DNA of 55,513 nt from an uncultured Pseudomonadota bacterium (lineage in GTDB: Bacteria; Pseudomonadota; Gammaproteobacteria; Methylococcales; Methylomonadaceae). The stretch is taken from assembly GCA_903847275.1 (NCBI GenBank), contig CAINDC010000143.1:1-55513 (forward strand). The letters are read 5' to 3'. Below, piece after piece: positions 1 through 6,900 of the stretch (the first letter of the stretch is position 1; every line of letters begins with the position of its first letter). The translations under genes and the position numbers were made by a program. The notes beneath the pieces are model-generated. The model had not been told where the DNA came from. It saw only the letters and a program-made list of their open reading frames with translations, and made no database searches.

Positions 1-79
1 TCAAAAGTCCTTCCATTCGTTCACGCAGTTCTGGATGTTCATTTAGGCGGTTGAGGAAAATTTGGTCGTTTTTAGTCAT
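1..79 (-). CDS. 5' end of an ISKra4-like transposase gene (partial)
   Basis: The first 26 codons of a minus-strand gene that leaves the window are visible, starting with ATG at 79-77. The peptide begins MTKNDQIFLNRLNEHPELRE. The pattern of a short acidic lead followed by LxxHPELRxR resembles, from memory, the N-terminus of ISKra4-family transposases. The C-terminus of the same family is found at 26992-27389. The terminal-repeat sequence 34 bases upstream (113-139) supports reading it as an IS gene. The rest lies outside the window, so integrity cannot be judged. Confidence 0.6.
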   Translation of the reverse strand, partial: MTKNDQIFLNRLNEHPELRERMEGLL

Positions 80-110
80 GGTTTCTGTCAATTTAAATAA
101 CGATATTCTA

Positions 111-1571
111 CTAAATTCCCCACACTTTTAATCGCACCCAGCCTTCAGACAATAAATGGAACCCGTATTCTTCGGCAAGACGATTCTTATCCAATACCCC
201 CTGTAGTGAATCATCCATGTTGCAATAAAAGAGTTTTTCGGGGTCAATTAAGCCTTCATCTATAGACTTAACTACCAGATGAAACATGACAACTGTTTTT
301 CCACTACCATATTCAGCATAAATCGCCGTTAAGTGACCGCGAACAGCAATTTTCCCAAAAATCAATACCTCATTCTGAAGATTGGCTTCAAGTAGTTCGG
401 ATTGTCCCCTCAAACTAAATTGAGTAAAAGGAATGGCTACATCGGTGCAGATTTTAAATTCATCATCGGCATCAAGTTCAACAGCTCTCCAGTCAACACC
501 ACGATCACTAAGCATTTTGTAGATTGTCCCTATCGTAATAGGTGTGGCTGAACCGAATTTAAATGACTGCCATTTTAGTCTTATTTCACTGACACCTTTG
601 TACTTAGCACCTTTGCTACTCCATGAATTGAACAGGGCTAAACCATCATCACTGCCGCCTGTTTCATGGTAAATAGCTATCCCGACATGAATCCAATCCT
701 CATAACCTAAGTCTGCATCGAGTCTGTCAAGCAATAGAGCGAGCTTTTTATGATTCTCAGGTGAAACGGAAGGTGCCGTAACTAATCCTTGTGGACGCGG
801 TACAGGTCTGCCGTTGTGCCTGAAAATAGCGTCAATGACATCCTGGTTAATTTCAGTCAAATCATCGGCGTTAGCTGCATCGCAAATTTCGATTTCTTTG
901 CCAGTGCTAGGCGGTAGGATAACCATCGAACGCCCTGTTTTAACGTCAATACGGTTAGGATATTGCGCTGTATCATGCGAATCAGTCTTTGCATAGGTGC
1001 CTGCAGCCCGCTTGAAATGGTGATGTTCACCCTTAGCGGTTTTCACAATCAAATTAGGTGTAATGCCAAGAGCATTTTCGATGCTATAGAGTGCTGCAGT
1101 AGATTCTGGGCTATCGGCATCGAGAACCATAATGTCATCGCCAACAATGAATCCTAATTCGTGCTTTGTATTGATTTCCCAATAGTTGGTTATTTTCCCA
1201 GCAGACAAACCATTAAGCCAAGAATCCCATTTAGTCGCGGGCAGCTTTGAATTTGGCATTAGTGGAATTACTTTGTAACCAAAATCAAACCACAAAGAAG
1301 CGGCTTGTAAATTACTGGTGAATGATTCATCTGTCAGGCATGTGTCGTTTATTTCAACGGCTTCAGCTACAGTGATTGGTGGCGCAGTGACTTGTGTTTT
1401 GATGATGTCTGATTCGGCGGGTTCAGCATTTGCTGTTTCAGTTACTTCAATGATTTCAACGCTTGTCGCTTCAACGTCTGGTGTTGTGGTGATTTGTGAT
1501 TCAGTGGCTTCAACATTCGCTGTTTCGCCAACTTGAATGGGGGATATTTCGGTTGTACTTGTAAAGCTCAT
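111..1571 (-). pseudogene. PrimPol-type primase/ATPase replication protein, 3' end lost to an IS
   Basis: A 486-residue open frame with the layout of plasmid or integrative-element replication proteins. Residues 1-80 are a Thr/Glu/Ala-rich low-complexity lead. Residues about 85-265 are a bifunctional primase/polymerase N-terminal domain, with an LDAD metal-site motif, EHHHF and an IDVKTGRSMVILPP stretch. Residues about 275-365 are a PriCT-2-like domain. A RepA-type ATPase domain begins at about 395, with Walker A GSGKT at 422-426. The ATPase domain stops about 60 residues after Walker A, far too early. The last residues, GWVRLKVWGI, are translated from the IS terminal repeat. The gene is therefore very likely a truncated, inactive remnant. 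No clear Shine-Dalgarno sequence precedes the ATG at 1571. Confidence 0.8.
113..139 (-). repeat. IS terminal inverted repeat
   Basis: The minus-strand core GGGTGCGATTAAAAGTG recurs on the plus strand at 26743 and 26957, downstream of the related transposase fragment and so inverted relative to that gene. It supplies the last ten codons and the stop of the interrupted primase gene. Confidence 0.75.
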
Positions 1572-1649
1572 AGTATTTGTCCAAATAGTTAAGTTCAGAA
1601 TAGGTAGTAAAGTTCAAAATATATTCACAAAAGCAAGGCGAAGAAAAGC
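1572..1649. other. Short gap upstream of the interrupted primase gene
   Basis: AT-rich sequence with no clear promoter or ribosome-binding site. Confidence 0.3.
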
Positions 1650-2024
1650 CTAACAAGTGAATGAGGGAAATTTGTACTGGTACATCACTATCCTGCGCTT
1701 ACTATGCAGCAAACCGTCACAACCCAGTTGCGACAACGAGACCAAATGGAATCGCTCAAGTGGGGTTATTATCTTATTAAACCTTGTTGAAAAGCAAACT
1801 GAGATTTCCCTCATGTCGAATTCGCCATGTGAAATGCAAGCCACTCGTCGCCATCCGTCAACTGCACCACCTAATGCCCCTAAGTCTAAGAAACGTAACA
1901 ATTTCTCGACAAAGGGGCTTAAAAGTTTCAGTTCTGCCCAGAAACGACGTGGTTCTACTTTGTGCGGTTCTGCATCTCTACCCGAACAGCAACACCAGCG
2001 GCAACAACGCCCACATGGGTGGCT
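1650..2024 (-). other. Open frame without a normal start, possibly a frameshifted continuation of the 35-residue ORF
   Basis: The frame is open from 2024 to the stop at 1650 but has no ATG in its first half; a TTG at 1901 is the first usable start. The translation contains a protein-like stretch (KVEPRRFWAELKLLSPF, then a Leu/Gly-rich run). It begins where the 35-residue membrane ORF at 1978-2085 stops. A +1 shift near the TAG at 1978-1980 would join the two into a membrane protein with a charged tail. This could be a decayed gene, a sequencing error or chance. I do not recognise a family. Confidence 0.3.
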
Positions 2025-2085
2025 CTAACACCAGCCAAATCAGCAAGGCAACAACCGCTAACTCAAACACTAAATCAACATACAT
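1978..2085 (-). CDS. 35-residue hydrophobic peptide ORF
   Basis: The translation starts MYVDLVFELAVVALLIWLVL and continues with a second hydrophobic run broken by a Pro-Pro pair, so most of its length could sit in a membrane. It overlaps the end of the preceding 55-residue ORF by 11 bases, as in translationally coupled genes. The ribosome-binding signal is weak. The frame ends at a TAG beyond which a different frame stays open. No family recognised; small phage-type or mobile-element membrane peptides are one possibility. Confidence 0.4.
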   Translation of the reverse strand: MYVDLVFELAVVALLIWLVLEPPMWALLPLVLLFG

Positions 2086-2242
2086 TTAGCACCATCCCGA
2101 TCAGCAACAACCCTGCCAGTGCCAAATCAATCGTTGGAAATATGTACGAAACAAGTAACAGCACGATTCCGCCGATTGTTCTTGTTGGATGAAATAGAAG
2201 TAACGCTGCGCCTACGCCTATTGCGGTTATGATGATTGCCAT
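2075..2242 (-). CDS. 55-residue two-helix membrane protein
   Basis: Starts MAIIITAIGVGAALLLFHPT and has two predicted transmembrane segments, about residues 2-17 and 24-52, joined by a short HPTRT turn. It follows the 24-residue ORF by three bases, and GGAG sits upstream of the ATG inside that ORF. Three consecutive tiny hydrophobic ORFs with coupled starts, just upstream of a mobile-element primase, suggest one operon. No family recognised, so the function is unknown. Confidence 0.5.
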   Translation of the reverse strand: MAIIITAIGVGAALLLFHPTRTIGGIVLLLVSYIFPTIDLALAGLLLIGMVLNVC

Positions 2243-2245
2243 GAC

Positions 2246-2320
2246 TTAGACTCCGAGCAGTGCCAAAGCGACTTTGACGACAACTACAACGACCTTTTTT
2301 GCGACTATTATTGTGAACAT
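2246..2320 (-). CDS. 24-residue hydrophobic peptide ORF
   Basis: The translation is MFTIIVAKKV followed by a Val/Ala/Leu-rich segment ending at TAA. A good Shine-Dalgarno sequence (AAGGAT) lies about six bases before the ATG. It is the first of three close-packed small ORFs and lies 40 bases downstream of the palindrome at 2361-2375. Length alone makes the call uncertain; the ribosome-binding site and the operon layout are what support it. Confidence 0.4.
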   Translation of the reverse strand: MFTIIVAKKVVVVVVKVALALLGV

Positions 2321-2360
2321 GATTGAATCCTTCTTATGTAGGCTGAATTGCCCGCTGAAA

Positions 2361-2375
2361 AGGTCACGGTGACCT
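2361..2375. promoter_or_regulatory. Perfect palindrome AGGTCACGGTGACCT, candidate operator
   Basis: Seven-base arms surround one central base. The site lies 40 bases upstream of the first small ORF on the minus strand and has no T-run, so it looks more like a repressor operator than a terminator. The regulator is not identifiable. Confidence 0.4.
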
Positions 2376-2456
2376 ATTTCATATAAGATGGTTCCTTTTG
2401 CGCGTTTCTTGCTTTAAGGCTTCTATTTCTGCGACGGTTGTGGCTGGGGGGCTAAA

Positions 2457-2484
2457 TAAAAAGCCCCACCGAAGCAGGGCTTTG
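2457..2484 (-). terminator. Intrinsic terminator after the DUF6447-like gene
   Basis: On the minus strand AAAGCCC pairs with GGGCTTT across a CGAAG-type loop and is followed by TTTATTT, just past the stop at 2488. Confidence 0.7.
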
Positions 2485-2487
2485 ATT

Positions 2488-2679
2488 CTAATGCACAGGC
2501 GGCAACGCATCCTTTAACGCATTGGCATAAGCAAGACGGGCTGTTTGGAGTACCGCCGCTTGTGCATTAAGGCGTTGTAGTTCTGCATCGACGAATTGTA
2601 GACTGACGAGTTGGTTCTTTGCCTCGTCTGATAAGGTTTCTAAGTCGTAGTCTTTGTCATCTATTTTGATGGTTGTCAT
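2488..2679 (-). CDS. DUF6447-like small protein
   Basis: A 63-residue acidic protein starting MTTIKIDDKDYDLETLSDEA, followed by an Ala/Gln/Leu-rich helix that is probably amphipathic or coiled-coil. From memory this fits the DUF6447 family (short N-terminal beta unit with DxxxYDxETLSDEAK, then a helix), whose role is unknown. An AAGGAAC ribosome-binding site precedes the ATG and an intrinsic terminator follows the stop, so it is probably its own transcription unit downstream of hicBA. Confidence 0.65.
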   Translation of the reverse strand: MTTIKIDDKDYDLETLSDEAKNQLVSLQFVDAELQRLNAQAAVLQTARLAYANALKDALPPVH

Positions 2680-2706
2680 CTTTTGTTCCTTTTAATTGAA
2701 TTTTAG

Positions 2707-2928
2707 TTACAGTAAATTTCTGAATTCTTCAACGGTTAACCCCGAATGTTTAATTAACACTCGCAATGTACCGACAGATAATTCTTTGTGTTGTGGAATT
2801 GATAAATTGGCTCGCATATTTGGTTTAGTCATCACTAAATGACTTCCAACCTGTCCCATAATTAGCCACCCTGCTTTGAGAAAGGCGGCAACTGCTTCCT
2901 TCCCTGAAATGTTGTTTAGTCTGCCCAT
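2707..2928 (-). CDS. hicA: HicA-family mRNA interferase toxin
   Basis: A 73-residue protein of the HicA/YcfA family, the ribosome-independent RNase of type II HicAB modules. It has the short double-stranded-RNA-binding-like fold, with GWLIMGQVGSHLVM containing the conserved Gly-Ser-His that holds the catalytic histidine, and a C-terminal SVGTLRxLIKxSGLT helix. It begins two bases after the hicB stop on the same strand. The antitoxin-first order, with both genes intact, suggests a working module. Length is normal for the family. Confidence 0.9.
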   Translation of the reverse strand: MGRLNNISGKEAVAAFLKAGWLIMGQVGSHLVMTKPNMRANLSIPQHKELSVGTLRVLIKHSGLTVEEFRNLL

Positions 2929-2930
2929 GT

Positions 2931-3146
2931 TTAAACCATTACCATCATTGGCGGTCTAGCTAAATTTGGCGGCAGATTAACAATCGCTTTTTGATCTTCT
3001 GCCCATAACCACGCCGAAATCGCTTCTTGGATATTTGTAAGAGCTTCTTTTTCGTCACGACCTTGCGACACACAGCCCGCTAATGCAGGACATTCAGCAA
3101 CAATCCAGCCATCTTCAGCATCTTCTAGCGTCACATGAAAAATCAT
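2931..3146 (-). CDS. hicB: HicB-family antitoxin
   Basis: A 71-residue HicB antitoxin with the partial RNase-H-like fold: an initial strand MIFHVTLEDAEDGWIVAECP, then ALxGCVSQGRDEKEAL and a helix. It should bind and neutralise HicA. There is no separate C-terminal DNA-binding domain; a Pro/Met-rich tail ends the protein, so any autoregulation would need the complex. GGAGGT precedes the ATG closely. A leader shared with the neighbouring module lies 31 bases upstream. Confidence 0.9.
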   Translation of the reverse strand: MIFHVTLEDAEDGWIVAECPALAGCVSQGRDEKEALTNIQEAISAWLWAEDQKAIVNLPPNLARPPMMVMV

Positions 3147-3177
3147 AATTACCTCCGATAAGTGTTAATCCAGCCCA

Positions 3178-3204
3178 AATTCTACCACACCCTCCAACAT
3201 GAAA
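3178..3204 (-). promoter_or_regulatory. Promoter cassette of hicBA, identical to that of the second TA module
   Basis: These 27 bases are identical to 3814-3840. On the minus strand they contain TGG-TAGAAT, an extended -10 (hexamer at 3184-3179). The hicB start follows 32 bases later; the equivalent distance in the other module is 33. Confidence 0.5.
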
Positions 3205-3241
3205 GCCCCCCACCCTGCCGAAGCATGATGAGGGCTTTGTT
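3202..3241 (-). terminator. Terminator after the short antitoxin gene
   Basis: On the minus strand AAAGCCC (3238-3232) pairs with GGGCTTT (3208-3202). The arms are shared with the hairpin at 3838-3877, while the central 12 bases differ. Confidence 0.55.
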
Positions 3242-3248
3242 TTTACAT

Positions 3249-3443
3249 TTAGTGCGTGAGAACACTGTTATTTTCAGCGACAAAGCGTGAAGTAACTCGT
3301 TGAATGATTGGCGCAACCTGCTCTCTTGTTGCACTTTTTTCAGGTTTTAACGTGTGAACCACAACGCCTGTAATTCCTTCATCAGACGCATGGGCAATGG
3401 CTTCTTTTAAGCCCTGACTAATTCTTTCAAATGCTTCGCTCAT
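3249..3443 (-). CDS. Short HigA-like antitoxin lacking a visible helix-turn-helix
   Basis: Sixty-four residues starting MSEAFERISQGLKEAIAHAS and then VVVHTLKPEK. The lead resembles the N-terminus of HigA-type antitoxins that pair with RelE/HigB toxins, but the XRE DNA-binding domain that normally follows is absent. The ATG at 3443 overlaps the toxin stop as ATGA, which favours it over the upstream ATG at 3458. It may be a truncated antitoxin that keeps only the toxin-binding part, or a different family. A terminator follows. Confidence 0.6.
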   Translation of the reverse strand: MSEAFERISQGLKEAIAHASDEGITGVVVHTLKPEKSATREQVAPIIQRVTSRFVAENNSVLTH

Positions 3444-3781
3444 CGTTTTTTCTCCCATGTAGAAATCAGAATATCAACTAATTTTGCCAAATCGTTACGT
3501 TCTTCAGCTGTTAGATTGTCTTGCTCATTCTTTGCAAAAAGTGTCACTAAATACAGCGGTAATCTGTCACTATGGAAATAATAAATTACTCTAACACCAC
3601 CGCTTTTGCCGCGATTGCCTTTACCCCAACGTAATTTTCTTACACCACCAGTACCAGGCATAATGTCACCTGTTTTAGGATTTTTGGCTAGAAAGTCAAT
3701 GATAGATTGTCGTTCCTCTGATGTTAAATGCTTTTCAGCAAAAGAAATATAGCTTGGTAATTCAGCAACGGTATTCAACAT
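3440..3781 (-). CDS. RelE/HigB-family toxin
   Basis: A 113-residue RelE-superfamily toxin, probably a ribosome-dependent mRNA nuclease. Diagnostic stretches are PGTGGVRKLRWGKGNRGKSG and VRVIYYFHSDRLPLYLVTLF, then AKNEQDNLTAEERNDLAKLV, the usual order in HigB-2-like toxins. The toxin gene comes first and overlaps its partner by four bases, the HigBA order. The leader upstream is a copy of the hicBA leader. It appears full-length. Confidence 0.88.
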   Translation of the reverse strand: MLNTVAELPSYISFAEKHLTSEERQSIIDFLAKNPKTGDIMPGTGGVRKLRWGKGNRGKSGGVRVIYYFHSDRLPLYLVTLFAKNEQDNLTAEERNDLAKLVDILISTWEKKR

Positions 3782-3813
3782 TTTCTGTTTGTAATCATTA
3801 TAAAGTTGCCGCC

Positions 3814-3840
3814 AATTCTACCACACCCTCCAACATGAAA
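3814..3840 (-). promoter_or_regulatory. Promoter cassette of the RelE-type module, identical to that of hicBA
   Basis: The second copy of the 27-base sequence seen at 3178-3204, with extended -10 TGG-TAGAAT (hexamer at 3820-3815). The toxin start is 33 bases downstream. Confidence 0.5.
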
Positions 3841-3877
3841 AACCCCCACCGTACTTTCACACGATGAGGGCTTTATT
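3838..3877 (-). terminator. Hairpin between the giant RTX gene and the toxin module
   Basis: On the minus strand AAAGCCCTCATC and GGTGGGGGTTTTT flank a 12-base centre. The CCC/GGG core pairs and a T-run follows, so it could end the RTX transcript whose stop is at 3931. Confidence 0.5.
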
Positions 3878-3930
3878 TAGCGTTTCAAGCTAACGGGCGA
3901 TGCTGCTGCCCGCTTTGCTGTGGTTACAAC

Positions 3931-6900
3931 TTAGGCAACAGCCGTTAAGTTAGCAGTGTTAAACGCTGTCAATACACCTGTTAATACGACGATGTCCGTT
4001 ACAGCTAAATCAGCTACTGTCCATGCTGCATCAGAACCAGCATCAGAAACAGCTGAAACGTGTGTATTTGCACCATCATTCCACACAACTAAGAAACCAT
4101 TTGTAGTAGCCATAGTACCTGTTCCCCACGTTACTGCGGTTGTGCCTGTACTACCCAAATCTGCTTTCAATGCTGTTGCATCTGCATAGGTACCAGTAAC
4201 GATAAGACCTTCTTTGGTTGCTCCCAGCGTTATAGGTGTCCCTTTTGTAACAGTATCTAATGAGATGGCACCTGTAATTGCAGTTGAACCATCACCCATT
4301 GCCAAAATGCCAAGATTTGCAATAGCAGTACTATCAGCAATACTGATTTGAATAACATCTCCAGAAGCACCAACAGCGAAGTCAGTAATTCTATCTGCAG
4401 TAGCTGTTGTATATGCAGCACCAACGGTTGTTACAAATGTATCCGATTCTGTACCACCCGTTAATGAATCAACACCCGCACCACCAGTGATAACGTCAGA
4501 ACCCGCACCACCAATGATAGTATCGTTACCTGCTTTACCGTCAATCGTATCAATACCTGTGCCAGTACCGTTGATGGTATCGGCAAGGGTTGTACCATTG
4601 ATAGTGTTACTTCCACCAGCACCGTTAATCACTACAGTATCAACACCCGTATCAAATGCGTTTTGTGCTGTACCTACAGTAGGAGCAGTAAATGCCAACG
4701 ATGATAAATCGGTTGTTGTATTTGTAGTAGCAGTAACAATTAAATGAGCAGGAGTTGAACTTGTTGCACCAATAATAAGTGACGAAGCTGTTAACTGCGC
4801 TCCAATAAAGATGGCTGTTGTACCAGATGCAATCAACAGTTGCTCAACATTAGTAAGCCCAAGAGCCGTTACTGTACTGAAATCTGTATCAGCGATAACA
4901 GAAATAGTATCCAGCGTTCCCGTTCCAGCTCCCGATGATTCAGTAATCGTATCACCCGCAGCTATGTCGGCTATTCCATTGAATATATAAACGTCGTCAC
5001 CATTACCACCAGTAACAGCATCAGAACCAGCACCGCCAGTGATGGTGTCAGAACCCGCACCTGTAGTAATAGTTTGTGAACCCGCACTAGCTGTAACATT
5101 GAACTTCGCAGCAACACCAGTTGCATCGAAAGTCTTACCTGCGGTTGCCAATCCTGTCACAGTAATCGTATCAGTCGCATCACCACCAGTAACAGAAACA
5201 CTACCACCACCTGCAACAATCGCTAAAGCATTACCTGTTGCATTAGCAGCAGTTACACTCAACGTACCAGTGCTTCCTGTTGCAGTAATAGATGTCGTTA
5301 ACACGTCGTTAGTGACAGTAAGATTTGAACTTGAATTAACAATCAACGACGTTGCATGAGCAGTTGCTAAGTCAACAGTTGTTAAACTTGCTGCGGTATT
5401 GGTGATATTTGTTGCACCCGCACCAGCAATAACAGTAGCAATAGTTGCTGTATTCGCATTCGTACCAAGAACGATAGTGCTTGCACCCGTCAACTGTAAT
5501 ACATCAATAGCTGCAACTTTAGAAAGATTCGCGTCAACAAGTGATGTTGTTGCAGCGGTAATTACAAGCGTATCAGTACCGCTCGTACCAGTAACAGTCG
5601 CCACAGCGGCAACTTCAGCTGCGGAACCAAATTTGATAGTATCGTCGCCTGTACCAGCTGTGATGCTATCGGCTTGACCACCACCAGTGATGGTATCTGA
5701 ACCAGCACCACCGTCAATAGTGTCATTACCTGCACCACCTGTAATGCTGTTTGAGCCATCGCTGCCCCAAATAGTATCATCACCATCGCCACCATCAAGC
5801 GTATCGCCAGTAAAGTCACCTGAAACAGTAGTTGTGCCTGCACCTGCAGAAATTAAATCGTTACCAGCTGCACCGCTAATAGTATCAGCACCACCACCAC
5901 CTAATAAGGTATCGTTACCTGCTGCACCAGTAATCGTATCGCTGTCGCTACCGCCAGTGATAGAGTCATTACCATCACCACCGTCGATAGTATTGAGACC
6001 TGAAACACTGCTAAGAGTATCATCGCCTGTTGAACCTGTAATGCTGTCAGAACCTGCACCACCTAAGATAGTGTCGTTACCTGCACCGCCAGTAATGCTA
6101 TCATTACCTGCACCACCAGTGATGGTTGCAGCACCTGAAGTACCTAACGCTGAAGAAATATTTGAAACACTGAACGAAACGCCTGCAGATGCCAAGTTCA
6201 GAGCTAATTTACCTGCACCTGTGAAGGCACCGCTTAATACGTCTGTACCTAAGCCCCAATCTTGAATGGTCAAGATTTCAGTTGCATCTGCTTTTAATAC
6301 GAAAGTATCAGCACCAGCACCACCTGTTACAACGTCGCTACCTGCACCGCCCGTAATAGTGTCATCACCTGAGCCGCCAACAATAGTGTCAGAACCAGCA
6401 CCGCCATCAATAATGTCGTTACCAGAACCAGCATCAATCGAATCAGTACCTGAACCACCAGTAATCGAATCAACACCTGATGAACCAGTTACGGTCACGC
6501 TAGCTGTTGCAGCAGAACCGTCAACAAACAAGGTACCTGCGTTCGTAATTGTTCCAAATGTATTCAGTGAAAGACCCCCAGCAGCTACAGTGATTTTTGC
6601 TGTAGCTGCAGCAGAGATATTCAACAAGTTGGTACCTACATTCCAATCAGCTGCTGTAATCGTATCCGTACCTGAATCAACAATGAAGCTATCGTCATCA
6701 GCACCACCCACTAGTGTGTCATTACCTGTGCCACCTGTAATGGTGTCATTACCTGAACTACCTGTAAGTGAATCGTCACCTGAACCGCCAGTGATTGTGT
6801 CAGCACCATCACCTGCATCAACAATATCATTACCGTCACCAGCAACAATTGTATCTACACCAGCACCGCCAATAATGCTGTCATTACCTGCACCACCTGA

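Larger units (their letters stand above)
1..139 (-). mobile_element. Left end of an ISKra4-like insertion sequence
   Basis: On the minus strand the sequence GGGTGCGATTAAAAGTG (139-123) begins an approximately 27-bp stretch. It matches, in inverted orientation relative to the transposase, the element ends at 26743 and 26957: the first 17 bases are identical and about 25 of 27 match overall. The transposase start follows at 79. This is the layout of a terminal inverted repeat plus leader. The outer boundary is taken as 139. The target-site duplication cannot be seen because the other end is outside the window. Confidence 0.7.

Noticed and set aside
1657-2192. Plus-strand frames of 76 to 123 codons in the mobile region
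   Set aside because: They have irregular, low-complexity composition and lie antisense to the better-supported minus-strand peptide ORFs.
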